Counted from the first letter of the stretch, positions 37,922 to 48,312 are shown. The stretch is DNA of 64,000 nt from Lepidurus packardi (GCA_023053545.1 JAKZAN010000002.1:4510375-4574374); one strand, 5' to 3'. A program made the numbers and translations. Notes: a model not told the origin generated them from the sequence alone.

Positions 37922-38578
37922 TCAAATAATTTTGACTAGGAATTGGGCTTTTTCTTCGAGCGTTGAAGCCGGGAGAAGGGTCGCACCCCGGACAGTTATG
38001 TCTAGGTGCCTAATTTCCTTTTTGACGACGAAACCATTCGTGAGCATGGCCTTGCACGAGTAAGGGCTGGTAGCAATGCTGGCGGCTAGCTTGATACCGA
38101 GGCTTTCCGCTACTTCTATGGAATGGGACACTAATCGAGTCGAAATGCCGCGACGACTGTAAGCGGCGGCCACTCCCAGGAAAGAGAGCTCGAATATTTT
38201 GTCTACACCGTACCGTTCAAACATATTGCCCTCGTCGGCTGCCATGGCCTCCCCATGTTCCACATTAGCCAGTCGTGCTAGGCTCATGTGTGGCCATTGC
38301 TGTTGTTCACTCAAGGAATCCGGTTTAGCGATGTAATTAAGGCAAGCACCTGCGATAGCACCGTTGCTTAGATCTAAAGCCACTATGGAAATGCTTTCTT
38401 CCATCCAAGACTGGTATATCTGAGCGTCCAAGTTTCGCTGCAAGGCAATGTCACCGTTCTCGCCTGATCCGACGTAGATCGATTCACGAGGTATAAAGTC
38501 CGCGAACAGAAAGTCCAGCACTGACTGATAGTGCTTGGGCTCTAATTTCGTATAACTTATTCCATTTGATTCACCCAT
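37922..38578 (-). CDS. AANAT-like N-acetyltransferase (divergent copy)
   Basis: Single-exon ORF of 218 residues from the first in-frame ATG (38576-38578; the frame is open further upstream but without an ATG). It has the GNAT fold pattern of arthropod arylalkylamine N-acetyltransferases: an N-terminal YQSVLDFLFADFIPRES helix, a central strand ALDLSNGAIAGACLN, and the acetyl-CoA loop region LSFLGVAAAYSRRGISTRLV. Such enzymes transfer acetyl from acetyl-CoA to amines such as dopamine, serotonin or other substrates in cuticle and amine metabolism. The substrate cannot be told from sequence. It is clearly more divergent than the three tandem copies at 40.1-42.9 kb, which lie on the same strand. 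Confidence 0.85.
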   Translation of the reverse strand: MGESNGISYTKLEPKHYQSVLDFLFADFIPRESIYVGSGENGDIALQRNLDAQIYQSWMEESISIVALDLSNGAIAGACLNYIAKPDSLSEQQQWPHMSLARLANVEHGEAMAADEGNMFERYGVDKIFELSFLGVAAAYSRRGISTRLVSHSIEVAESLGIKLAASIATSPYSCKAMLTNGFVVKKEIRHLDITVRGATLLPASTLEEKAQFLVKII

Positions 38579-40067
38579 GGCAAATAGGAACAGAGAGAAG
38601 GAGTCCTGAGTTCCATGCACTACACAGCGTGCTACTGGCTTAATTCGTTCTGCAGGATGGTTTAATTCAGCCGAGTTCAGATTCTAGCAAAGAAACAATG
38701 ACCTTGGCGTTTGCACATGCGCCAAGTCCTACAGGACGGACGTTCTAAGCACATATAATTACAATCAGATGAAAGCCTATTCTTTCACAACTTTCCTACA
38801 ATTGAGTACTATTTCGAGATGAGGTAAAGTAAACTTTTACTAGATTTTAAATCAATGATGTATTCATAAACTCGTCTGTAGGAAAGTCTTGAAGACTGGA
38901 ACGACATTACGTATGGATGTCTGGGCTTTTATCTTTGACAGGCTGGTTAAAACCCAGCTTTTTTAGGAGGTGGATTTAGCAAGGATGTGACCTTATCAAG
39001 GCACAGAAGCCACTTTCTATCGCGTGGGTAATTCTAAGGAGAGCAAGTATTTTGGGAGATCAAGGGCTCGGCCTTGATCAGATACTTTCGCCCCTAGAAC
39101 ATATATATGACCTCTTTTCTAGTTCGCCAAGTTGTGATGCAGCATAGAATTCTGCTAGAACTCTGAGCCCATTCCGGAACAATTGCAGAGCTGTTCATGG
39201 CAATAAGTAGGTCAATTAATGCAGATTCCAACCAAGTCATTGGCTTCGCGTAATGCTACTCGCGGTAATCCTTTGGCCGTGTGATTATAATCCAGTTTGG
39301 GAGCTGGTTTGGCATCAATCCAAGTGTTTAGATAAGTGGTCCTGATAAATTATTAAACTATTAAATATATTAATATAATATTAGGGATTCACTGGTGTTT
39401 ATAATACACTGAAGAGGAACCTGTAAGAATTTTTTCCATAGCTGCAGAAATGTTTAAGCTGCCGGACCAGTGGTGTGTCGTAACCAGGTTAAGTTCTAAT
39501 GGCAATTCGTAAGTGAAAGTTCTATTGGACCTTAGTCTGTAAGTAAAGAATACGACAAAGAAATGGAAATTAATGCCTACGAAAAGATTTAGCACGTTTC
39601 TGAACACAGTTTCTCGAAGTGCAGGTAGTATTGAGAGCTAAAACGTATTAGATCTCTAGAGAGAAATAGCAATGGTCGTCAGGTTTAGCTTTTGGTAAAT
39701 CGAGGGAACCTAATATCCTTTGTTTCTTAGGAAGTTTTCAGTGAAGATTTGTGAAAAATGTGCTTAAACTAAAAACTTCAAAACCTAAAACCAACTCAAA
39801 CACTTTACCCAGTCCCTGTAATTCGGAAATATCTTATCCCGCTTCTAAACTTGTTAGGAACTGCATAGTGAAATAACATAAGAAAACCCGATGATTTGCG
39901 AAGTGTCCCTAAATTTAACACGACTTGAGTTGACTGATTGTATTATCAAGGACACATTGCTCGAAGTGTGTGCTAGGAAGTTTTATTTTATACCTCACGT
40001 AAACTTATTAAAACGAAGTCTGGAATGGAACTGTATTTTCAAGCTATTTCCAACATTCAAGCTGTAT
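38579..40067. other. Spacer between acetyltransferase genes 1 and 2
   Basis: Apart from the acetyltransferase relic at 39669-39878, I see no gene. Sequence around 39.55-39.63 and 39.90-40.06 kb resembles the flanks at 41.96-42.03 and 42.10-42.23 kb. Duplication in this cluster therefore carried flanking DNA along with the genes. Confidence 0.5.
39669..39878 (-). pseudogene. Relic of an AANAT-like gene
   Basis: Minus-strand remnants match two parts of the neighbouring genes. 39669-39735 resembles their last 22 or so codons, and 39784-39878 resembles the segment around GHDIFKLHGVDKVFE. The roughly 150 bases that should separate them are mostly missing, and the frame is broken. Confidence 0.6.
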
Positions 40068-40703
40068 TTACAGTACTTTCACAAAAAACTGGCAATGGTC
40101 CTCAGGTTTAGCTTTCGGTAGACCGGGGAAGCCCAATACTTGTTGTTCCTTGATAAGGGTATATTGGAGTTTTTTAAAGATGTGCGTAGTAGCAGGATTT
40201 GTAGCTATAGTTTTGATCACCCGGAATCCATTTTCATGAGCTAATTCTTCCGAGTGTTTGCTCAGTTCTGCAGCAATACCTCTCTTGCCATAACTTTCTA
40301 AAACACCCAAGAACAACAGCTCAAACACTTTGTCCACTCCGTGTAACTTGAATATATCATGTCCTTCTCCTAAACTTGATAGGAACTTCATCATGGGGAA
40401 ATAACTAGGATCGACCCTTTTAGTAACATCCTCGTCTTGGTCTTCAGGTTTGCTCAGCGCGTTGACACAAATTCCTACCAATTTTCTGTTACTAGAGTCG
40501 ATAGCCACGTAAGATAGTCCTTTGTTTAGTTGGTCGTGGAAGTATTTAATTTCGCTGTTATTAGTCCCTGATGTAGGTTCACATCCAAGGGAACGATTTA
40601 CGGATTCCCTAACAAAGAAATCATTGTACAGGAAGTACAGTATAGAATCGTGGTATTCTGCACTTGCACGGATATATTCAATTTTTCCTCCTGCTGGGGA
40701 CAT
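40068..40703 (-). CDS. AANAT-like N-acetyltransferase, tandem copy A
   Basis: Single-exon gene of 211 residues starting MSPAGGKIEYIRAS. The acetyl-CoA binding region LFLGVLESYGKRGIAAELS lies at about residues 130-148, with the RGIA turn replacing the classical Q/RxxGxG/A. YVAIDSSNRKLVGICVNA forms the central beta hairpin. The C-terminus ends CQFFVKVL, shared by all three tandem copies. The start was chosen because the three copies align exactly at this ATG; the open frame extends a little further without an ATG. Activity and substrate are inferred from family only. Confidence 0.88.
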   Translation of the reverse strand: MSPAGGKIEYIRASAEYHDSILYFLYNDFFVRESVNRSLGCEPTSGTNNSEIKYFHDQLNKGLSYVAIDSSNRKLVGICVNALSKPEDQDEDVTKRVDPSYFPMMKFLSSLGEGHDIFKLHGVDKVFELLFLGVLESYGKRGIAAELSKHSEELAHENGFRVIKTIATNPATTHIFKKLQYTLIKEQQVLGFPGLPKAKPEDHCQFFVKVL

Positions 40704-41151
40704 GATTACCAATGAACTGTTCCTGGTTGCAACGGACTTTACTTCGACAATCTCAGCTCACTGCGTTGGCAAGACTGTTACGTAGGGCTGACGTGCTCGC
40801 TCTACAAAATGGTGTAAGGCGAGACCTTGGGATATTTTTCATAACCATTGACTGCGTATAACTTCTATTTAGCCGAACTTTGATGTAAATCTTAGAATGT
40901 CGTAGAGAAAAATCTCTACATACGGTTTCATATGAAACCCCATCGAATTTGAATTCAGTGAGTTGGAAACTTTTCCATAATTAACGATTGAGCTAATTGC
41001 AAGAATGACTTTTCTGATCAACAATACAAACTATTATGTGAAGAAAGTTTGGTGGACGCTTTTGAACTTGTATGTTAGTCTTATTAAATGTTTGTAGGGT
41101 CAAAATGAAGTTTGGAATGCAAGCTGTATTGTCAAGCAAGAACATTTACAT
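40704..41151. other. Spacer between acetyltransferase copies A and B
   Basis: No gene seen. It contains the 5' flank of copy A and the 3' end of copy B. Its right part resembles sequence near 43.2-43.27 kb, consistent with duplication of gene plus flank. Confidence 0.5.
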
Positions 41152-41790
41152 TTACAGTACTTTCACAAAAAACTGGCAGTGGTCTTCGAATTTAGCTTTC
41201 GGTAGACCGGGGAAGCCAAATACCTGTTGTTCCTTGATAAGAGTATATTGGAGTTTTTTAAAGATGTGCGCAGTAACAGGAGTTGTAGCTATAGTTTTAA
41301 TCACCCGGAATCCCTTTTCACGAGCTAATTCTTCCGAGTGTTTGCTCAGTTTTGCAGCAATACCTCTGTTTCCACAACTTTCTAATACACCCAAGAACAT
41401 CAGCTCAAACACCTTTTCCACACCGTGTAACTTGAAGATATCATATCCTTCTTCTAAATCTGATAGGAACTTCAGAATGGGGTAATAAGTAGAACCAACC
41501 ATACGAGTAGCGTCGCCGTCTTGGACTTCTGGTGTGCTCAGCACGTTGATACAAATTCCTACTAATTTTCCGTTGTTAGTGTTAATAGCCACATAAGATA
41601 GTCCTTGGTTTAGTTGACTGCGAAGTTGTTCCTTTAATTCACTGTCGTTAGTCTTCGATTCAGGTTCCCAATCAAAGGAAAGAGTTAAAGCCTCCCTAAC
41701 AAAGTAGTCGTTGTACAAGAAGTCTAGTATCAAATTGTGGTATTCTGCACTTACACGGATATACTCAATTTTTTCTTTTGCTAGGGACAT
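41152..41790 (-). CDS. AANAT-like N-acetyltransferase, tandem copy B
   Basis: Single exon, 212 residues, aligned with copies A and C over the whole length (MSLAKEKIEYIRVS at the start, CQFFVKVL at the end). The acetyl-CoA loop reads LFLGVLESCGNRGIAAKLS. It differs from the others in the variable segment around residues 35-60, which is the region expected to help shape the amine pocket. Head-to-tail arrangement on the minus strand suggests origin by unequal crossing-over. Confidence 0.88.
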   Translation of the reverse strand: MSLAKEKIEYIRVSAEYHNLILDFLYNDYFVREALTLSFDWEPESKTNDSELKEQLRSQLNQGLSYVAINTNNGKLVGICINVLSTPEVQDGDATRMVGSTYYPILKFLSDLEEGYDIFKLHGVEKVFELMFLGVLESCGNRGIAAKLSKHSEELAREKGFRVIKTIATTPVTAHIFKKLQYTLIKEQQVFGFPGLPKAKFEDHCQFFVKVL

Positions 41791-42232
41791 GATTTCCAAT
41801 GTAGGCCTATTGGTCCTGGTTGTAATGAAAGGCTTTACTTCGACAATCTCAGCTTACTGCTTTGGCAAGACTGTTTAGTAGGAGTGACAGGCCCGTTCTC
41901 AGGAACGGTGTAAGGAGAGACCTTGAAATTTTTTTTTTAGAAAATCGACTGCGGAACTTTAGTTGTTTAAAACAAAAAGTTGAAATTAATGCCTGTGAGA
42001 AGACTGAGCATGTTTCTGCACACAGCCTCTCGAAATGCAACAACTTTATCCACTCCCTGGAAATCGAAAATATCGTATCCCGCTTTTAACCTTGATAGGA
42101 ACATAAGTTGACTGATTGTATTTTCAAGGATCCATTGCTCGAAGCTTAAGTTAGGCAGTTTTATCGTAGGCCTATTAAAGTTTATTAAAAGGAAGTTTGA
42201 AATACAAGCTGTATTTTCAAGCTAGAACACAT
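41791..42232. other. Spacer between acetyltransferase copies B and C
   Basis: Apart from the relic at 42040-42103, no gene is seen. Its parts resemble the spacer upstream of copy A (39.55-40.06 kb), supporting repeated segmental duplication. Confidence 0.5.
42040..42103 (-). pseudogene. Short AANAT-like relic
   Basis: Minus-strand similarity to the segment of the neighbouring genes around GHDIFKLHGVDKVFE and the upstream FLS.LEE stretch. It is only about 60 bases long, with no surrounding coding sequence. It corresponds to the right part of the relic at 39784-39878. Confidence 0.5.
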
Positions 42233-42871
42233 TTACAGAACTTTCACAAAAAACTGGCAATGGTCCTCAAGTTTAGCTTTCGGTAGACCGGGGAAGCCAA
42301 ATACTTGTTGTTCCTTGATAAGAGTATATTGGAGTTTTGTAAAGATGTGCGCAGTAACAGGACTTGTAGCTATAGTTTTAATCACCCGGAATCCCTTTTC
42401 ACGAGCTAATTCTTCCGAGTGTTTGCTCAGTTCTGCAGCAATACCTCTGTTTCCATAACTTTCTAATACACCCAAGAACAACAGCTCAAACACTTCGTCC
42501 ACTCTGTGTAACTTGAAAATGTCATGCCCTTCTTCTAATCCTGATAGGAACTTCATTATAGGGTAATAAGTTGAACGGACCATTTCAGTAATATCCTCAG
42601 CTTGGTCTTCAGGTTTGCACAGCACGTTGAGACAAATTCCTACCAATTTTCCGTTGCTAGAATCAATAGCCACGTAAGATAGTCCTTTGTTTAGTTGGTC
42701 GTAGAAGTATTCATTAACTTCGCTGTCTTTAGTCTCCGATGTAGGTTTACATTCAAGGGAACGATTTAAAGTCTCCCTTGGAAAGTAGTCATTGTCCAAG
42801 AAATCCACTACGGAATCGTGATATTCTGCACTTGCGCGGATATATTCAATATTTCTACCTGCTGGCGACAT
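42233..42871 (-). CDS. AANAT-like N-acetyltransferase, tandem copy C
   Basis: Single exon, 212 residues from the ATG that aligns with copies A and B (MSPAGRNIEYIRAS). The acetyl-CoA loop reads LFLGVLESYGNRGIAAELS; the end is CQFFVKVL. Copies B and C share long identical stretches in the second half of the gene, so they separated late or have undergone conversion. The open frame continues upstream to 42913 but only to a GTG; I did not use it. Confidence 0.88.
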   Translation of the reverse strand: MSPAGRNIEYIRASAEYHDSVVDFLDNDYFPRETLNRSLECKPTSETKDSEVNEYFYDQLNKGLSYVAIDSSNGKLVGICLNVLCKPEDQAEDITEMVRSTYYPIMKFLSGLEEGHDIFKLHRVDEVFELLFLGVLESYGNRGIAAELSKHSEELAREKGFRVIKTIATSPVTAHIFTKLQYTLIKEQQVFGFPGLPKAKLEDHCQFFVKVL

Positions 42872-43322
42872 AATTCCAAATGAATTGTTCCTCGTTTTAA
42901 CGAAGGACTTCACTTCGACAGTCGCCGCTCACTGTGTTGGCAAGACTGTTGTGCAGGGCGTGATTTGTTCGTTCTGTGAAACAGGATAAAGGGGAGACCT
43001 TGAGATTTTATAAGAGTCGTTGACAGCGTAAGTTTGGTTTAGCAAAACCTTTGATGCATATCCTAGAGTGGCGTAGAGAAAAATTCGTGCATTCGATTTC
43101 ATATGAAAACGCGTCATAATTTAGGCTTTGAATTCGGTGGTTTGGAAACTTGTTTTAGATTTAACGATTGCATTTATTGCCAGAACGAGTTTTTGATCAA
43201 GAATACAATCTATTATGCAACGAAAGTTTGGTAAACGCTTTTGAACTTGTGTGTTAATCTTACACGTTTTTAGGATCAAAACGGAAACCTAGAGAACGAG
43301 AATGTATAATTTGTTAACCTTT
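42872..43322. other. Spacer between HEI10 and acetyltransferase copy C
   Basis: Both neighbours are transcribed from the minus strand. No gene is recognised. It should contain the HEI10 3' end and the copy C promoter. Confidence 0.45.
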
Positions 43323-44295
43323 TTAATTACATGATTTACTTTGCAAATTGTATTGCGAAGACTGAAGGGAAACGCGGTTTCTAGAAGGTGAATCCTGATA
43401 CAATTGTTGAGGCGCAGGCTCGATTGACATTGGACGATAAGCGAGTAACTGGGATGCCTCCAATACAACCGGAGAAGGAACTCCTCGCCGTGGAGCATTA
43501 TATGGATGTAGGAATGGAGATTCCACAGTTTTATGGTCTGTTTTCTCCAACATTGACACATCAAACTTCTTCGGCGCCTTTTCAGTGACAGTCTGACGAC
43601 GGAAGCTGTCGTACATGGCCTATGAGAATTACTGAAAGAAAATGTACGATATAGAACATCAAGGCTACTTGGAGCTTGATACATTGGCGAGATTTTTCAG
43701 CCAGGTTTTGAGTCAGCTCATCTATCTTTTCAATGTGCTTTTGCATTTGCGACTTCAAGTCTACGGAAGAAAAATTAAAGCCTCAAAGAGTTACAAGATG
43801 CTAACCCGCATATACCGTCAGAACGTTGTTGCGCAGTTTTGATTTCCTCTTGAAAGGTAGCGACCATTGACTCGTAATAGTTTTCAACGAGTTTAACAGA
43901 ATCCTTGGCTCGTTGATTCGCTCCTTTTTCGTACGCGCGCTCTTCGCATACTTGGCGACCCCAAAATATAATTGCACGTGTTGCGATATCCAGGACGGTT
44001 TCGGGAGGGTAGCCCAGCAGCATCATCTACGGTAGTCATTATTAGTAGTCGAAAAGACTTTTTCATTTTTCGATACCGTTCTATACTGGTCACTCATATC
44101 CAAGTCGATACGAAGGACGTCTAACTTGTCAAGCAAAGCAGAATCGCAAACGGGGCAATGAGCAGATGCGCGAACAAGTTCACGTTCGCCGTCCTCGTGA
44201 CAAAAGATGTGGCTGCATGATGTAACCCACGCACGCCCGGAAATTGATTTACGGCATTGTTGGTAATTGCAGTGCAAACCATTCGATGATTCCAT
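43323..44295 (-). CDS. CCNB1IP1: E3 ligase HEI10 / CCNB1IP1, meiotic crossover factor
   Basis: Four exons on the minus strand: 44077-44295, 43816-44026, 43669-43760, 43323-43619, with introns of about 50 bp; 272 residues against about 277 in human. An N-terminal RING (CNYQQCRKSISGRAWVTSC, SHIFC, CPVC) is followed by the family block PPETVLDIATRAIIFWGRQV. A coiled-coil region (residues 95-175) includes IKTAQQRSDDLKSQMQKH and CIKLQAMYDSFRR. In yeast, plants and mammals this family of SUMO/ubiquitin ligases marks and matures crossover sites on meiotic chromosomes. The acceptor of the last exon is the second AG (CATAG), since only this restores KLQ-AMYDS. It is divergently arranged with GORAB, 266 bp apart. 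Confidence 0.9.
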
Positions 44296-44561
44296 AATTA
44301 TAGAACTAATTAGATTTCAGTTGTAGATTATCACCGAATTTGTTCATCGCCACTTTTCCCCGTATGTAGAAAAACGTTCGATTCTCTACGAAGGAAAACT
44401 TGTCTGTAGGCGCGGTTACTGAAACGTGGGCGCGAGTCGATCGTAGGCGTCGCTGATGACGCACCACGGTGTTTACGTGTTGTGTTATTTTTGTTCAATT
44501 TTATTTAAGTTTGTGTTAGTTTTCTTGTGTTTGCTAAATAATTTTTTCACTTACTTAAACA
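44296..44561. promoter_or_regulatory. Short divergent interval, likely bidirectional promoter of HEI10 and GORAB
   Basis: Only 266 bases separate the two start codons on opposite strands, so both 5' UTRs and promoters must fit here unless upstream introns exist. A GATGACGCA motif, close to a CRE half-site, lies near the middle (about 44454). No TATA box is obvious. Confidence 0.55.
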
Positions 44562-45743
44562 ATGGCATGGACTGGTTTTACGGACGAAGATTTAGCTCAG
44601 ATGCGCACTCGCACATCTGCTGAAAGTTTGTCAAGTAAATTTATGTTTTTTTAACATGCCCATTTTTTGGCTGGTTTTAATTTTAAAATTCATGCTTGTT
44701 TGTTTTTGTTGTACCTTTTTACAGATAGTGAAATGAACAACGGCCTTAATCAAAATATATCAAAGCTTGCATTTACAAAGAAACCCGGTAACTATAAGGC
44801 TCCCAAATCTGTAAATATGACTGGATCGGATACTGTTGAACAAGTGCCAAAAGAAGCGTACCTTTCATCCCCAATAAAAGTAATGAAGTTTATTTGTTTC
44901 GAAACAAGTCAAGTTATTCTTCTTTGGTTTTTAGAGTAGTACAAGTCCGACACATGCTGTTGTAAAAATTACAGACGACACAAGCTATGAAGTAATGGAA
45001 ACTAAAGAAATCCCTACAATACAAAATTCCGTGGAAAACCCAAGTCATGCAAGTGAAGGTGACACTCATCCGGTGACCAAGCCAGCATCATTGCCTCTCT
45101 GTACGTATAACTTAGACTCGTCAGGGAGGAGCAAGATAGATCTAGATGAATTTGAAAAGAGACAAAAACTTATTGAGGAACAAAACAGGATTAAGAAGCA
45201 AATGCTCTCCAAAGCATTAATCTTAAAGTAAGTTGTTGACATTAGAAAGATATGACAGCGGCTATATCTGTGTTTTATTTTTTTACAGGAAACAGAAAAC
45301 TGCAGCGGAAGCAAAGAAACTACATTTGATTCAAGAGGAACTTAATAAACTGGATGCGTTGTTGATGTCAGATGTGTTCATTCTTCGGGAACAAATTGAA
45401 GTGGCCAGCACAGAGTTATCAGATGCCCAGTAAATATAAGCTCTTAAATCTTGTTTAGCTTATCATTGGTTTATGGAATGTTTGTAGGAAGCGGTTTAAT
45501 AAAGCGGAAAAAGAGTTTATTGAAGCGAAGAAACTGCACTTCAACAAGCAAGAAAGGAAGGATATGCTAACGGAGCATCTTTGTACAATTATTGAACAAA
45601 ACGAACTGAGAAAAGCCCACAGATTAACGGAACTTATGATACAGTTAGAAGCTGAAGGTCAAGTTTACGAGGCAGCGGCTGCCCAAGTATTTGTATATAG
45701 TTACGCTCGATTCTGGGAATTCACGGTACTTTTAGGTATTTGA
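44562..45743 (+). CDS. GORAB: RAB6-interacting golgin (GORAB / SCYL1BP1)
   Basis: Five exons: 44562-44634, 44725-44879, 44935-45227, 45289-45429, 45488-45743; 305 residues. The N-terminus [13 protein letters not shown] matches the family's AGFSEEEL motif. The C-terminal half is coiled coil with [40 protein letters not shown] and the signature [23 protein letters not shown] binds RAB6 and the COPI scaffold SCYL1 at the trans-Golgi. After LMIQLEAEG the reading frame runs on about 30 codons without family similarity to a stop at 45743. An alternative donor at 45687 could join the exon-like segment at 46141, so the C-terminus is uncertain. Confidence 0.85.
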
Positions 45744-46140
45744 TGGTCTTGATTCGACTGGTGGAGTAGTACCACAGACCGTGAATGGAAACTACGTGTA
45801 GCGCAAGGATGGTCTCTAAAATACGTTTGGATTTGGGCCTGCATGTGTAGCTTTAGCTTTGCATTAACGAAGTAAGCAGTGAAATGGGCGTGACCAAGCA
45901 TTTCGGCTGCTGTATTATTGTGGACATGTACATATACATTATGGTCAATTTGAGAAGAATGGTTGCAAAATGTAAAACATTTTTGCTATTCAGCGTTATT
46001 GGGAAATCCAGAGAAATTGACGCAGCTAGTCATCCAAGAATCGCATGTGAAATAGATATTGAACTCTCCTGGCAGAGACGTAATTTTTAGTCACTCCTAC
46101 GTTTTATTACATTTAAAACAGACGATTTTATTAATTCAGG

Positions 46141-47735
46141 CTGGACTAGTCCATTTAGACAAGCCCAAAGAAGATGCCGCTGCTGCTATTCATTGTCATC
46201 TTTGTCAGCTCCACTTCGCAATTATTTTTATTTAATTTTTTTCAAGGGAGACATCGAACAGATTACGGAGAATAACGAACGTAACAAAAATAATGCTTAC
46301 AAACGCAAATCTGGACAAGTTCTATCAAGTTCTGGACAAGTATCGTTTTTATACGTTTTCTGTTTTCACACTTGTTTTGGGAGCCTTCCTCTGCGGATGT
46401 TTTTGTGGGCCTTCACACATTTTTTTGTAAGTTTTAAACATTTTGTTAATGAACTGATTTCATGCCTATTGATATTTTTTCTCTGTTCTTCTAGTTTTCG
46501 GTGGCGAAATGAAGTTGAAGAGGAACACGCAACCCTGCGCACAGGAGTTCAACATCTCTTACGAAGCCGATTTCAGTTTAAAGGTTATGGGGAGCTTCGG
46601 CGTGATGGTAGTAACACTTAAAATTTTACATGTGTAAGTTTTTAACACTCGTTATTTCTCTTTCAGACAAGCAACTAAAAGCCTATTTTGAAGTCAACAA
46701 GATCCATCACAAGATTTCGTAGCCATTTTCAAGATCACTCCAATGGATGTCAAGAAGCAGATTTACATGTAGTTTGGATTGTTGAGTTTTCTTTTAAGAT
46801 TGAATTTTCGTCACTTCTCCCCAATTCAGACTTTTGAACAGCCGCTTCTTCATTCGCCGTTCTCCTAGTACTTCAGGATAGCAGCATGCAACTAACAAGA
46901 AATATTATTTATTTTTGTGTGATTTTAAGATTTAGGTCAATATGGTAAAGTCCAGTAGAAGTACAGTGAAGTCTGGCGATGGCTAAACTTATACAGAACT
47001 GGCGATCTTCGGTGGGCAATTCACGTTGAAGACATCTTCGGAGGTTTTGATTGTGACTGGCGATCTTTGCGGACAATTCACGTTGAAAACATCTTTCAAG
47101 GTATTCTTTGTGAGGGGAGAATCAACCTTAGAGAGCACTGGCAGTCTTTGGCTGGAAAATCAAATTAAATAAATCAATAAACTCCTTAAATCCAGAATCC
47201 ATAAAATTATCGGATCTTTGAACGGATCTGATCCTTAATCGGAACTGATCTATGCGCGGAACTTTGAACAGAACTATTTTTTAAAAAATTTTGCCCATTT
47301 GAACATAACTGAAAGATAGAAGTTGACGAACGATAAGAAACTAAGCTCAGAAAAAAACGAAGTTCCGGAACACAGCTGTTAAGCAAAAGAAGCAAAGTGA
47401 AAACATAGCATGCCACGTTGCAGAGTTATGTACGGGATGAGGAACGATTGATAAACATTTTTATTTAATAGTTTAGAAGAATAGATTCGTAGTAATAAAA
47501 GGAATAAAATGGGTCCGAGCAGACAATTCCACGGAAGTTGGAGGTGACTGCGTTGTTTTTTTTTTTTCTTAATCTTCACTCAATGTTCTATGTGCTACTC
47601 AATATTCTTCGTTTTTTTAAGTCATTGACGGAGGATATTAAACGGCAAGCTGAGCAATAGAAACAACTTCAGCAACGTTTTGACCAATTGCGTTTCCAGC
47701 TGGAAGACTTAAAAGGACCCGGAGGGATGCAAGTG
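46141..47735 (+). pseudogene. Exon-like fragments of an unidentified, probably decayed gene
   Basis: Several plus-strand segments have plausible acceptors and coding-like content: 46141 onwards (AGLVHLDKPKEDAAAAIHC), 46243 onwards (GDIEQITENNERNKNNAYKR), about 46498-46608 (EEEHATLRTGVQHLL then FQFKGYGELRRD), 46668-46722 (ending KAYFEVNKIHHKIS, stop) and 47622-47740 (LTEDIKRQAEQ, in-frame TAG, then KQLQQRFDQLRFQLEDLK). The spacing of RKSG, EEE..LR, QFKG..EL and EIK..LEDIK-like blocks faintly recalls the C-terminal coiled coil of nucleoporin p54, but this is weak. At least one in-frame stop is present. It could instead include true 3' exons of GORAB. Confidence 0.25.
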
Positions 47736-48240
47736 TGGGCTCGTAGTTCTAAAATTATGCAAACTATGTTTTGCTTCCGCCTTAAAATCCTTGCTTGTTG
47801 TACCAAACCGTTCCCCGTAAAATATATTTTTCAAAATTGTCCTTTGTTGACTTGTAATTTTTGCAATAAAAGCGAAAATTCTGAAAATTGGGGCGTGGTT
47901 TTTAAAAAATCCGCTAATTGGGTGTGGCCTCTGAAGCCGACGAATCCTATTGGTGGATTCGATCAAAAAGTGGGTGTGGCTCCTTTTCGAGCTCAAGAAG
48001 CGTTTTCTGGGCTTTTCTCCATAAGGAATAATGCTGTATCAAGGGGGTCCCCTTCAAAAATCGTGAAAAATTGAGAGCCTCGCCCCTTTTCCCTGTTCCC
48101 AACTCCTGCTCGGTTTCCTATCCACGATATTCTAGCTCGTGATGCCGAAGCTTCACAATTTCGCGTATAGGAACCTTGCAGAGAAGGCATGAGGTACAGA
48201 GAAGAGAGCCACTTAATATTTAGTTTTTTTACGAAATAAA

Positions 48241-48312
48241 ATGCCGCGACCGGGTTTCGAACCCACGACCTTCCGATCACAAGGCTTGTGTCTTATCCAC
48301 TGTGCCGTACGC
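48241..48312 (-). repeat. tRNA-derived sequence (SINE head or tRNA pseudogene)
   Basis: On the minus strand, ACGGCACAGTGG fits a pol III A box and GGTTCGAAACC a B box, at tRNA-like spacing, and the 3' part ends GGTCGCGGCA. The acceptor and anticodon stems do not pair, so it is not a functional tRNA. The AT-rich and pyrimidine-rich sequence down to about 48000 may be the body of a SINE. Confidence 0.55.

Noticed and set aside
42872-42913. Upstream extension of acetyltransferase copy C (and similar short extensions of the other copies)
   Set aside because: The frames are open but contain no ATG; the three tandem copies align exactly at the internal ATG used here.
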